Under the pieces are notes generated by a model that saw nothing but the letters and a program-made list of their open reading frames with translations, was not told the DNA's origin and did no database searches. The position numbers were made by a program, and so were the translations under genes. Below are positions 20,326 through 31,187 of a DNA stretch of 64,000 nucleotides, in pieces. The DNA is from Curvularia sp. ZM96. Lineage: Eukaryota; Ascomycota; Dothideomycetes; Pleosporales; Pleosporaceae. The stretch covers positions 4,278,001 to 4,342,000 of the forward strand of contig JAJGBQ010000002.1 of NCBI GenBank assembly GCA_022457065.1, in the 5' to 3' direction. Within the stretch, counting starts at the first letter, position 1, and each line of letters starts with the position of its first letter.

Positions 20326-23300
20326 GTCGCCCTCTACACGTTTGTACTCGTTTTGTCGCTGTTATTGTCGCTTTTGTTTGGAGGTTGGACTGACTGCCGT
20401 AAAGGAAGTGTTAGATATGCAATGCTAGCGATTTCATGTAGAAGGACATACGCAGACAAGATCCAAGACGCTAATTTAAGTATGTCCCCAGACCAGCTAA
20501 TGTTGGAAAGCGAGAAAATAGAGGCCGCAATGATAATGGGAGTTGAAGATGATAGTGAGAGTTCACGATGATAAGAGAAACGGCAATGGCTGAGAACTGA
20601 ATTTATATCTCACGGCTTCTACGTAATTACTCCGCATGGCCGACCCGAGATAAGCCATTGACGGCCATACTACGGCGCCACCGAGAACTTGGGCAGACTG
20701 AACTCTCGACGCATACGCAGAGAAATGAACAAGTCACTGTAAGTCGGTTGAGGATCTCGTAACACTGTCACCATGGCATTGGTGTGGGCATAGGCTTTAC
20801 TGCTTAAGAGCAAAAACAGGTCCTTTTGCCAGTTTAGCCGCTAAGTCCATCTGCCGGCGAACGGGATGTCTAAAACGCTTGCTTACCGACGCACGGACGA
20901 GAGTCATCATCCTGTACCAGTATCTACGTTTTGCACAGCGTACAGGGGCCAAACGGGGTTGGAGAAACATAACCAGAAATACTTGCAACGGAAAACATTC
21001 TATTTTTGTTACACTTCTACAGTTCGGTTTTATTGGCTGATTTTAGTGTTGCTCATTAGTGCTTGAGGAAGAGAAGAGATGAAGGCGCTAGTGCGGTGTG
21101 ATACAACGTAACATCACGTGAGGTAGCGGTTACCATTTGCTGACACTTGGTGTGGAAGTGGCGGCCAGACCCTATCCTATGACGCGCTGTCTCGCCGCAC
21201 AAGTGGAAATTCGGCAATTCCAATGCTATCTACACCTACCCAAATGCCTATGCAGCAAAGGCCAAGCGAACTCGCCTTCACCTGATTGCGCCACTCCTTT
21301 GCAAAGGCGCGCTGCCGCATTGGTGCCTGTCTGCCTGGCCTGGCCTGGCCGAGGAATGAGTGCGACTTGACTCATCGCTGTGGCTGCATCTTCTAGAAAC
21401 GGTAGTCCTAGCGTACCTGCTCCGGTCATTTCTCTAATATAAACTGCTCGCCACTACAGAGCTCTCTAACTAGTGTCTCTTCACTACTATAGTCGAACCT
21501 CCGCGCATTCATATCTAGAGAAGTAACATAGTATAATCCATGCTATTAGAGTATAGATAGTGTATAACGCTAACGCTTATTAGATTACCATATACTAAAA
21601 GTATTATCTACGCTTAAAGTATTATCTTCGTCTATACTATCTTTTGAAGGTGTATAGAAATAGATAACGTGTTTCATAAGTAAGTAGGCCACCTAAGTGA
21701 GTAGTGTAACGGCACAGTACCAGAACCCGCTTAGTAGCCATCTAGCTAGTAGATCTAAGATCGATCTAAACTAGATCTAAGTTAGATCTATATTAGCTAG
21801 TATAAGTATAGACTATCCTATGTAGTTATTTTATAGATTTTTAATATTCTTTTATATAAGATGTTGGAGCTGAGACAGCTTTAAATGAAGGGAATTTATT
21901 AAGTAAGAGAACCATGTTAAGAGTGGATCTTGAGTGGAAGTAATATAAGACTTCTAGTGTTAAGACTCTAAGGTTGGTTTTCGCGGATGAAGTAACAGGG
22001 TGATATAAATAGTATCTCTATAAGTAACTCTTATATTGTACTTGTACTCGTAACTTAAGTTAAATATATTAAGCTATAAGAGCCTAATACCTATTCCTAT
22101 ATACTTATAATGCTCGTAACTCTCGGTTAGAGGAGCCTAAGAATTACTTAGTAGCTAATATACGAAGAGCCTTCCTCTATAGCTTATGTACGAGGAGTCT
22201 GCTAAGACCCTTCCTCGTGCATAGAGGTCCGAGGGGGTCACGTGACACTAACCCCCGCGTTACATATGGCCCCATCGACTGGGCGTCGATGTTCCTTAAC
22301 TTAACCGCCGTGCCTCCTTCCTTCAGGTTCGTAACAAACCAATTTAGAATCTCTAATCTATAGCACTTAATTAGTAATCCATGTCTATGGATTAGTTACT
22401 GCGACAAGATTTGATAGTTAAAACACTAGTGTACATGAGCCTTATGTGAGCGCGCTTCTTGTGCAACATCGACTATATTTTTAGCCACCCGACGATTTCA
22501 AATACCGTATACGCACGAGAGAATACCTCGTGACGGAAATAGTCAACGTAAGATTCTCTCCTCAGCCTTTTCGTCATGGCATTTTACGAGAGGCGCAGAG
22601 AGGGCAAAATGAACTGTGGAGGAAGGTAACACCATTGCATGGCACATACTCAACTTTAAAACGTAAAAATGGCTACTACATATACATATGTATGTCTTGT
22701 GAAGATGGCGTGGAAAAAAAAAGATGGCGACAGCAAGTGGCGTAATAGGATTCCTAGTGCTCACGCTGAGAATTAATTCTCCGATAGGACAAGGGTCTGA
22801 CAGGTTTCCGATGACTGAATGTGTAGAGTGAGCTGGCTGGTGCCTGTTATCCACACAAAGTTATTTTTGGGACGCGGGAAGGTGGGAGGAGGAGGGTCGG
22901 ACGGTTGCTGTGGCTGTGGCTGATAATGATGGTGATGGTGATGGATATCTGAATCGGGGCGGAAAGGTTACGAGGATCGAGGCACAATGATGAGATGAGA
23001 GAGGTTTGGCTAGACGAGGTTTTTTCTTAGATTCGTTTGTTGCTAAGAAGTGCGTGTGGAAGTGAGAAAAAAAAGATGAAGAGGTTTTTATTTTTAGGGT
23101 GAAGATATAGATTGTGAAAGTTCAACAGTGGAACGAGGAGTAAATAGGAAATTGGGGTATATTGATGTTGCGATGCTAATGCAGTAACGATTTTGAAGAA
23201 TAGAAGGGAAAAACAGACAAAAATAGAAATAACAATCCTCCTGCGCACTGTCGTACTATCACTCTAAAGATCCTATTATACACCTCCCAACATCGCTCTC
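20326..23300. other. 3 kb gene-empty interval
   Basis: No gene is recognised. The centre (about 21430-22240) is strongly AT-rich and repeat-like. The edges have normal composition with short unsupported ORFs. GGTGAT/GATGGT triplet tracts lie at about 22925-22945. The last 300 bp probably contain the 3' untranslated region of the membrane protein gene. Confidence 0.5.
21430..22240. repeat. AT-rich, RIP-like decayed repeat tract
   Basis: About 800 bp very rich in TA, CTA and TAT steps with no open frame. It includes a cluster of AGATCTA units at about 21749-21790, repeated CTTATA/TATAAG words, and a CCTTCCTC(G/T) pair around 22164-22216. At its right edge, about 22230-22252, is an inverted repeat with arms GGGGGT and ACCCCC around CACGTG. 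Depletion of C-containing dinucleotides and enrichment of TpA are what RIP leaves in transposon copies. The element type cannot be identified. Confidence 0.55.
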
Positions 23301-23918
23301 CTACGGCGACGGCGTGTGCACAATCTTCGGAATCTCGGGCATATCTCCGCTAATGGAGGTTCTCTCATAATATCTCGACCGCTGCGATGTCGTACTCACA
23401 CTGCGCGGACGACCCGAAGGCCTCATGGAATCCGCTTCGTCAGTGCTGGGCAGAATGGGGCTCAGCATGACGTTACTCTGTGCTCCCATGCTCAGTCTGC
23501 TCACGGAGCTGACGCCACTGCCAGCGCTTGGTGCCGTCTCGGCAATCGGGTCTCGCGATTCCTCGACCGGTGTTATGTGTAGTGGGACGAGGTTCGTGGT
23601 ATCGATGCTGCGGCGCTTGCTGCGAGCGTCGGCGTCTGTGTCGACGTAGAGGGTCACGCTGCTGGCTCGGTCGCGGCTGAACATGCTAGTCTTGTCTTCG
23701 TTGGCGAGGAGACCTGTTGTGTCGGACTTGCGCTTGGAGAGCTTCTTGTTTTCTTTGCGTCGATAGAAAAAGAAGGCGAGGGCGGCAGTCAATATGGCTA
23801 CGGCTACGACGATGAAGACTGTGGTGGAAATGATGTTTGACTTTGTCCAATAGGTGGTGTTCGACTTTGTTTTGTCGCCGCTGGATTCGGCGTTGTTGTT
23901 TGCTGGTAGAGGGGCCAT
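23301..23918 (-). CDS. Single-pass membrane protein, fungal-specific, unknown function
   Basis: A 205-residue single-exon protein. The N-terminal 28 residues are polar (Asn/Ser-rich). They are followed by one transmembrane segment at about residues 29-52 (IISTTVFIVVAVAILTAALA then FFFYRRKENKK), with a basic stop-transfer stretch placing the C-terminal 150 residues in the cytosol. The tail is Ser/Thr-, Arg- and Pro-rich, with possible kinase sites (RRSID, RPRSVS) and a C-terminal PEIPKIVHTPSP. There is no signal peptide or domain. The layout resembles small fungal plasma-membrane proteins of unknown role. The single long ORF with conserved-looking tail motifs supports it as real. Confidence 0.7.
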   Translation of the reverse strand: MAPLPANNNAESSGDKTKSNTTYWTKSNIISTTVFIVVAVAILTAALAFFFYRRKENKKLSKRKSDTTGLLANEDKTSMFSRDRASSVTLYVDTDADARSKRRSIDTTNLVPLHITPVEESRDPIAETAPSAGSGVSSVSRLSMGAQSNVMLSPILPSTDEADSMRPSGRPRSVSTTSQRSRYYERTSISGDMPEIPKIVHTPSP

Positions 23919-25961
23919 GACGACGATATCGGCAAGAGTTTGAGATATACCGGATGAAGTACGTCTGGCAAGGTTTGGGTTGTACTCGAGGTTACTGAGG
24001 CAACTGAGGTATGCTGATGACGTTTCGGAAGAGGATATGGGAAGAGAAATTTACAAGGATAGTTATGTCTCAATAGTAGAAGTAGGGGTTGCGGTATAGA
24101 CTTGATAGAGTATTGCCTAGCCAGTGATACCGGGTACCGGGTACCAGGCAGACATATATCTGTCAGTAAAATGAAACACACGGTGCATAGATGCGTTCAG
24201 ACCAATCATGGCGCCGAATCGGCGAGCAGGCGTCCATTACGTTGTTCGTTCGTCCAAGCTCAAAGACGCTCAGCCTCAGCACGTGTGGGGAAAGTAGGCC
24301 CTCCATGGAGGGAACAGCCATTGCGCTCTGGCGTCTAAGAGTATCTTGGCAAAGAGAGCGGAATGCTTGACGAATGGTAGGCGAGAAAAACGGCCGTCAA
24401 AGCTCTGACTCCCGTGTCGAAAGGAGTCACTGAGCAGTGCTGTGGAGCACATGGCGGTGGCACAAGCTCATGGATTGAGGGTGCAAAACATGCATCTAGA
24501 GGCGCCCAGGTCGAGCCATACATACGGTGACGCTGCGGATAGAATGGGGATCCCTTGCACGTGTGGACAAAAAGTTTGTGACCTTACTGTATTCATGTAT
24601 GCAGCTGAAACTATAAGCTCAGCTGGCGGAACTGCTAGTATTAGATGGCTTATTTCGCGAGTACTTCCCTAACACGTCACTTAGCTGATAATCTGCCGAC
24701 CCAAACTGCAGGATACAAACCAACACCACGGGATTACCCAGGGGCTAGCGGCACAAACCAAAGTTGTGTTCTTGGATCAAGAGTGTTGAATTTCAGGCAA
24801 ACACGGCCACCTACGCTAGGAGAAATGAATCATGAATCGGTGTGGACACGAGGCTGAGCATTGCTGGATGTTTTTTGTCGCTTAAGGTTTCCAGCAAGTC
24901 TGCCTAGACCAAGCCAAAGTAGGACGGGATGGCTACGCGAGCAAATTGCGAGGACGGATGCTCATGGACCTATTGCGGAAAGCCACAACAAGCCATGAAG
25001 GGCTCCCGCTGCGGCGCCACGCTGTTAGCGTCGTACTTTGCGCAAGAGATGCGAGGGCCAATGAAAAGGCCACGCTTGCCGAGCTGCGGGTCACAACAAG
25101 ACAGCTCATCGTGAGCGCGTGACAACTGGTGAGAGCGAGACTGTCATCGGCCAGCGAGCAGTGGTGGTGTTGAATGTCGGTGGGGTCTTCCGACAACGGG
25201 CCTTGTGTTTGGCCCCCATTCTGCGTGCCTAGCGTCTCGCTAACATTTGCTGGTACGCTATTTTCGGGTCCCAGCATAGCTGCGCCGCAGACTAACATGG
25301 TCATGATCTGTGCGGGTGTTGGAAAACAGCATACATCTGCCCCGTGTGTTGGATCTGGATTCCTGCTGTTTCATCGCATCTGGTATGATTTCATCCTGCA
25401 TATTCGGAGAAGGCTATGTAGTTGAGCTAACACGAGATAAACAGGCCACCTAGCTTGCCTTACATGTCCTGGGTCCAATAAACGTTGATTTTACTACGAT
25501 GATGTGCATCTATCCTACCTATTGGCTGAGGCATATCAATTTGTAGTTTGCATGACCAAGTCCTTCTTCGCGTAGTGATTTGTTTAATAGTTCAACGTCT
25601 TAATACCAGTTTTTCCACGAACAAAAGCAAAACACAGACACAAAAGTTACGCACTTTCTTTTCAGCTTACGTTCTAAATAACCCTGATAAAATAGAAGAA
25701 GATAACAAACACGGGCAGACATCCCAAGCACAGAATTTTCGATTCAAGAACAAATACACGCATGTATGCGTTCTGCACTTTTTACCACAGCTCACATACC
25801 TAGTATTCCTTATGAGTTTAATAAAATCATTAGACATCTTAAACACCAAAATCCTGGATAAAAATAAAAAACAAACACACACATCAGGTACTTCCATCTC
25901 AATTCACAGATTGTACCTCACAATACATTTTATTTTTGTGAAAAAAGAACACATTTTCTAC
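23919..25961. other. 2 kb intergenic region, no gene recognised
   Basis: Short ORFs occur on both strands without family features. A small tandem duplication (ACCGGGTACCGGGTACC) is at about 24129-24145. The segment at 25550-25960 is AT-rich and probably holds the 3' untranslated region of the F-box-like gene. Confidence 0.45.
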
Positions 25962-27356
25962 CTACTCCCCAATCTCAAACTCTACCACCCCCATCCCCGT
26001 AGGACTCCACCACTCATCATTCCTCTTCTCCCTACCCAGTGAATAACCATTCCTCCTCACAAAAAACCTCCAAACCTTCCTCACCTGCACCTCATCCCTG
26101 CCAAAACAATGCCAAGTGACAATCCTCACTTCTTCCTCCCCTACCATCTCAACCCTATACTTTGTCGAGCAAGACCGGCAAGACCATAGGGGCGCCTTCT
26201 GCGCCGCAGCCTCGGTCATATTCCTTTGCTCTGCGGCACTGGGTTTGCGGAAGAGGGCGGGTGAAATGCGCGATTGGCGGTGGGCAGGAAAGGCGGCGTT
26301 AAGGGCGTGCGTGAAGAGCGGGCTGTTGCGGCCTTCACTGCGTATGTACCGTGATTCTTCGCGAGGACCGGTGGTTGTGGTGCATTGGTGCGGGCAGAGG
26401 TAAAGTCTTCGATCGAGAATATCTTTGGCACAGAGTCCTGGCTTGCGGAATATGTACTCGTGGCGCACGAGGAGATTGCCGTCGACGCGCCGGCCGGAAG
26501 ATACGAGGCGCAGGTGGAGGTTTGAGGCGGAGAAGGTCATGGTAAATGAGGAGGAGAGGAGGGGGATCGGGGGACTGGATTGGGTTTTTTGCGAGCAAGA
26601 GGAGGATGAGTGCAGAGCGGAGAGGATGTGTGCGAGAACGAGACTGTATCCTTTCTCCGAGTGGTTGTAACCATCATCTTCGGTTTCGACTTTTCGGGGA
26701 AGATAGTCGATGCATGCGTTTTGACCGAAACAATATGTCGTCAGCGATGTTTTGACATGTTTGCTCGGTGGGTTCAAGGCTGGGTGCAGAGTATTGCACC
26801 TCTTGCAGAATTCATAATCTACGTTGACGGCGTTTTCAGACCGCCAGTCACGAGATAGAGCGAGGAAGAAATTTGTGCGGGCGGGACTCCAGCGTTTTTC
26901 GCTCTTGAAAGTGGCCCAGGACCAAGTGCCGAGTACAGAAAGGGCTTCTTTGCAGGTGAGAGATAGACTCAGGGCGGATTCGAGAGGCAAGTATTCGCTG
27001 TCAATCTGTTTGAGAAGTTCGGCGGGTAGCTGGAAGAGGGGAAGGCGACGGTTGGGATCTGAATTGGCTTGGGAGACGGAGCGAGTGTATAGGGGCTGGC
27101 TTTGTTTCTTGGGCCTGCTGCGATTGGTCGGCTTGGGCCTGGGTTTGGTGCTGTTGTCTTTGCCCAGGATGTTTTCTGTCCTCATTCGGGTACTTCGGCG
27201 AGGTCGCTCGGTGGATACAGCGTCAAGACCCAATCTTGCTGCTTTTCTGCTTCCACGAAGAGCTTTTGGCATTTTGTTCGAAATTTGAGAAAGATATTTG
27301 GATTCATCTTCGAGAAGAGGATGCGCAGCAAAGACGTTTTTGTACTGTCTAGGCAC
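25962..27356 (-). CDS. F-box-like domain protein, unknown target
   Basis: A single-exon protein of 464 residues. The first 100 residues are basic and low-complexity, with Arg/Lys/Pro stretches like a nuclear signal. An F-box-like segment at about residues 105-145 reads LFQLPAELLKQIDSEYLPLE and then a Leu-Ser-Leu-Thr-Cys-Lys block. This is the pattern that binds Skp1 in SCF ubiquitin ligases. The rest has conserved-looking Cys pairs (FCKRCNTLHP, LWSCRSCSTKYR) that could bind zinc, as in many fungal F-box-like proteins. The alternative start at 27272 removes 28 residues. Substrate recognition cannot be inferred. Confidence 0.7.
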   Translation of the reverse strand: MPRQYKNVFAAHPLLEDESKYLSQISNKMPKALRGSRKAARLGLDAVSTERPRRSTRMRTENILGKDNSTKPRPKPTNRSRPKKQSQPLYTRSVSQANSDPNRRLPLFQLPAELLKQIDSEYLPLESALSLSLTCKEALSVLGTWSWATFKSEKRWSPARTNFFLALSRDWRSENAVNVDYEFCKRCNTLHPALNPPSKHVKTSLTTYCFGQNACIDYLPRKVETEDDGYNHSEKGYSLVLAHILSALHSSSSCSQKTQSSPPIPLLSSSFTMTFSASNLHLRLVSSGRRVDGNLLVRHEYIFRKPGLCAKDILDRRLYLCPHQCTTTTGPREESRYIRSEGRNSPLFTHALNAAFPAHRQSRISPALFRKPSAAEQRNMTEAAAQKAPLWSCRSCSTKYRVEMVGEEEVRIVTWHCFGRDEVQVRKVWRFFVRRNGYSLGREKRNDEWWSPTGMGVVEFEIGE

Positions 27357-27708
27357 TGCCAGGCAGCAATCGACGAAGGGGTACCCTAGTGTGGTTCTGA
27401 GTGAACTTCATAGTCAATGCACAGAGGCGCTAGCGATTCAAACTAGAAAAAGATAATGGCACCAACATTGAATGCATTCATTTCAATCCCTACTGGGTAG
27501 TGCGCATCCACGCTCATACTGTATATGCCGCCATAGCGAACTCGTCTTGTACAGATCAAACAAAATAAAAAGAATCAAAGAAATAGGCCATCACAAGCCA
27601 TGTGTTATCATGATAGCGCCAGTCCATGCAGATTGAACCCAGACAAAGGATGCATGCCAAACCATGACCGAATCTCCAAAACAACCATTTTCCGCGATTG
27701 CGTGTTTT
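27357..27708. other. Short intergenic region between F-box-like gene and GLE1
   Basis: The 352 bp hold the promoter of the F-box-like gene and the 3' untranslated region of GLE1. Nothing else is recognised. Confidence 0.5.
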
Positions 27709-29394
27709 CTAGTCCAATGAAAGGTTCTCTCTCTTCCAATTTTCGTGTAGTACAGCAATGGTACCTGCAGCGTCTTTGCAACGCGGAGGTGCACGAGCAG
27801 GAAGATCAACGATAGCGCGGCGTAACACAGCGCGAGCAGGGACGCCATAGAAGGCAATAAACTTCTTGTGATAGTCGCGGACCAAGCCGCTGAGAATGGC
27901 AAAGTGCCCAGGCCAGAGCTGGTCGGGTGGGGTGTTGCAGATAGAGACGATTGCCCGCCAATACTCCGAGATGGCTATTGCGGGGGTCTTTGACGCAAAC
28001 GAGCGGAGAGACATGGACGCATAACCAGCACTGATACCGCGCAAGCGCTGAGAGTATGATTCTGGGGTAGAATCCACCCTCCAGCCTAATCGTAACCGTC
28101 CTTCCTTTGTGTCCATTGTGCCACGGATGCCGAACAGAGGTGGGCAGGACTTGTGGAACTTGGCTAGGGCGATATCGATCAGAGGGAGGCCGTTCCACAT
28201 GTACTTTTGATCACCAAACAAACTGGCTGCAATGAGTCCAATCTCTTGGATGATACGACCGTCTGAATTCGCGGCTTCCTTTTCGAACTGCTTGACCAGG
28301 AACTTTTCAAAGCAAATCCAGATGTAAAGCAAAAAGGCAGGGTATGCAGCTTCGTTTTCATTGGCCAATTGCGGAATTTGATGTGATACAATGTATGGTC
28401 GGATGTCAATCATGGGGCCCGGAGTCGTCAAGGCGACATCGAAGCACTCGGTTCGGAGGCGTTTAATGGCAGCGACACTGTCCTTTCTCTCGACGTTGAT
28501 TTGACCCAATCGAGTACGAAGGGCGCGTCTAGCGTCGCCGACAGGCGCCTTGAGAGGCGAGGATGGCTTCTTGTGTTCCTCAAAGAATGCCTTTCGGAAC
28601 TCCTTCATACGCTGGTGTAGCTGGAGATATTGACTGTGTATTTGCTCAAAATTTCCTGTTGAGGCTGGTGCGCTGGTTGTTGGCTTGGGCGCAGCTAGTT
28701 GCGTGGGAGCCGCTGTGGGTTGTGGCGCTGGTGGTTGTGAAGCTTGCTGCCGGGCTTGCGCATCGGCAGCAGCAGCGGCGGCAGCAGCTTCGGCGGACTT
28801 GCGATCGGCCTCTTCCTTTTCTTTCTTTTGTCGCTCGGCTGCGGCTTCCTGTTCCTTTTGCGCTTTGATCCTTGCCTCTGCCTCCTGAAGCCTCTTCTGG
28901 TGCTCAGCAGCCTGGCGAGCGGCCTCTTCCTCGCGCTGCTTTGCTTCTAGCGCCCTCCTCTGCGCCAGTTCCTCCTCGCGGGCCTTTTCTTCTTTGAGAC
29001 GCTCAATTTCCCTCCGCTGCTGTTCTTCTCGGCGAAGACGAGCCTGTTCCTCCTCCAGGGCCAGACGCTCAATCTCGAGCTTGGCGGAGCGAAAGACGCG
29101 CTCGTGTTCCTCGGCCGCGTAGGCGAGTTGTTCAGCGTGCCGCTTTGCCCGCTCTGCTGCATCTTGGTCGAGCTTCTCATTGAATTGGCTGTCGGAGATG
29201 CTGAGCCTGAGATTGAACTCGAGGGCGAGTTTTCGATTCGGGCTCTCGTAGGGGTCGCGGATAAGGGACTCGCGGTGAGGGCGAAGGGTGCTTCGGTTGG
29301 GTGATTGGCGTGTCGGAGAGGCATCCATGAAACTCGAGCCAAATGACGTCGCGGTATGCATGCTGGAGGACGAGGTGCCCGATCTGGCGGGCAT
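27709..29394 (-). CDS. GLE1: GLE1, nuclear pore mRNA export factor
   Basis: A single-exon protein of 561 residues. The N-terminal 75 residues are polar and Ser/Pro-rich. A long highly charged coiled coil follows (about 75-215, rich in Glu, Arg, Lys, Gln and Ala). A Pro/Ala linker leads to the C-terminal HEAT-like GLE1 domain (about 255-545), with motifs such as KFLVKQFEKEA, GLIAASLFGDQKYMWNG and LFGIRGTMDTKEGRLRLGW. GLE1 sits on the cytoplasmic face of the nuclear pore and, with inositol hexakisphosphate, activates the DEAD-box ATPase Dbp5 to release exported mRNA. Lys residues of the domain would bind the cofactor. It is divergent from SSD1 across a 1.8 kb gap. Confidence 0.92.
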   Translation of the reverse strand: MPARSGTSSSSMHTATSFGSSFMDASPTRQSPNRSTLRPHRESLIRDPYESPNRKLALEFNLRLSISDSQFNEKLDQDAAERAKRHAEQLAYAAEEHERVFRSAKLEIERLALEEEQARLRREEQQRREIERLKEEKAREEELAQRRALEAKQREEEAARQAAEHQKRLQEAEARIKAQKEQEAAAERQKKEKEEADRKSAEAAAAAAAADAQARQQASQPPAPQPTAAPTQLAAPKPTTSAPASTGNFEQIHSQYLQLHQRMKEFRKAFFEEHKKPSSPLKAPVGDARRALRTRLGQINVERKDSVAAIKRLRTECFDVALTTPGPMIDIRPYIVSHQIPQLANENEAAYPAFLLYIWICFEKFLVKQFEKEAANSDGRIIQEIGLIAASLFGDQKYMWNGLPLIDIALAKFHKSCPPLFGIRGTMDTKEGRLRLGWRVDSTPESYSQRLRGISAGYASMSLRSFASKTPAIAISEYWRAIVSICNTPPDQLWPGHFAILSGLVRDYHKKFIAFYGVPARAVLRRAIVDLPARAPPRCKDAAGTIAVLHENWKRENLSLD

Positions 29395-31187
29395 GCTGGC
29401 GACGTAGTAAGGGAAAAGCGATTGGGAAAAGGGTGGTTGGTGAAAACAAGTGAGAGCGGTCGGTCGGGGAGCTAGTACAATAGTTTGGCGTACACTTCAG
29501 CACCGATGTCACGTGATGACGCATATCTCTCCGCACATCCCTGTCGTAGCTGGCTGTCACCGCATCGCGTTGGCGACACGTTCAGAGCGTACCGGGCCGT
29601 CAGTCCTTCAGTGTGGCTGTCACCATGTGCAGCGATACCTGGGTGCACATTGGCGCATGCGCGCACATGTGCTCCCAATCTACTACGCACTGCATATGCA
29701 GCAGCGGTTTATTGCCGAACCCAGCGCGCTGTTCATGTTTCAAGCGTTGGGTGGGTGCATCGAGGGACGAGGACATCACGTGACCCGTCCGCCCATCGCG
29801 AAGCGCCATGTAGCCAAAAATAAGATGACAAGGAGGATCAAAGGATGTACTCGAGTCACGCTGCGGGCATACAAAGTGTATCACGAATCTGATAAAGTTC
29901 GACAGACGCGTCGGGGGGGGGCGCGTATTATATGTATGTGCTAGCAGTATATGTACGAGTTGCCGCCGCAAGCTGGTGGGACTGGGCCAAAGCTGCGACC
30001 GTAACGGCTCTAGGCGCACCCTGAAGGCGCTCGTTTCACTGACAAACGACGCCTGGTGTGACAGTTCTGCTCGGCCGTCGCCTCGTGCCCCAGCGAACTC
30101 GACAGCTGTAGGCGAGAGCCGTCTTTTGCTCCTTGCGCAGCGCGGCGGGCCATGTCTTCGCTCTCCAAGCCGCAGCGCCCCAGCGCCGTGCTGGGGCACT
30201 GGCAACAGCGGGCCTGCGACCCCCTGTGGCCTAGCCGTCGTGATATCAGAAACGGCCGCGGGTCTGCCCAGCCTTGAAACGTAGAAACCAAAACGTGATG
30301 CTTCATCTGGGGGCGCGCTGAGACAGGGACCTGGGGCAGGCAGGCGGCGTATATAGGCCTCGGGGGCCTGCGAGAGCCTCAGTCCGCATAGCCCGGCGCT
30401 CTCTCCCCGTGTCCCTTCTCTTGTCCCTTCATCCTTGCTGGCGGCGGGTGCTGTGCATTTGGCCATCCCATCCTCCAAGTGACGTACAGAGCGAGCTCAG
30501 GCCCTCGTCTGCGGCGGAGAAAGCACATGCCGATCGCTTCCCAATCGGTCCATTAGGCCAAGTCCCGCCATCGCCCATCACCACCTTCATCGCCCGTCGA
30601 CGCTGCTGGCCGCCCTCTCTCTCGCCTCTCCCTCCTCCAGCCCTCTGTGCCCCCCTTCCTTCCCCTCCTCCCTTGTCCTCAATCGCTCCCTCCTTCGAAG
30701 CACTCTCTCCGCCCGTTATTTTGTGTTGGCACTGCCCACAACAACCCGCTCCAGGGAATCCGCGCTCCTTGACCAGCTCAACCCTCCTTATCACGCCTCC
30801 CCGGTCTCGTCGATACTCATCCCTCCACACACGCACTCGATTCGGCTCGACCCATTGTCTAGAAAAGTATCCTCTTCACTCGTCGGCGCTGCTTTACCCC
30901 TAAGCTTGCTCTTACGTGAGTTCGTCCCCCCCTCCCCACTAGCTCCGTCTGAAGCATGCCAGCTGCCGACCCTGCGTCGACAAGCTGCCAGCCCATCTGC
31001 TTTTCTCACTCCCATCTGGTGAATTGCTTCACTTTCTCACTTTCGGCTTGCATACGTTCGACAGCCCTCGCTAATCAAGAACAGACCCCGCGAGCCTCTT
31101 CTGACCCTTCCGTGTCCAACCGTCACTCCTCCACCGGTACATATACACTGCAAGTGGGCATAGAATCCACCTTACATCTCATCCGCA
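29395..31187. promoter_or_regulatory. Long divergent region between GLE1 and SSD1
   Basis: The 1.8 kb between head-to-head genes hold both promoters. The part near SSD1 (about 30540-30720 and 30780-30950) is extremely C/T-rich, as in long pyrimidine-rich leaders of highly regulated fungal genes, so SSD1 may have a long 5' untranslated region. Several long ORFs (29600-30478 minus, 30409-30903 plus) are GC-rich, overlap each other and lack family features. A CACGTGA element is near 29774. Confidence 0.5.

Noticed and set aside
22230..22252. Inverted repeat around CACGTG as a possible transposon terminus
   Set aside because: The arms are only six bases, no matching end or target-site duplication was found, and no coding sequence is attached.
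29600..30478. 292-residue minus ORF between GLE1 and SSD1
   Set aside because: GC-rich, Arg/Ser/Pro-heavy frame overlapping other long ORFs; no domain, no sensible start context, and it lies in the promoter region of two conserved genes.
30409..30903. 164-residue plus ORF upstream of SSD1
   Set aside because: It is a translation of a pyrimidine-rich leader (Ser/Pro/Leu runs) with no family features.
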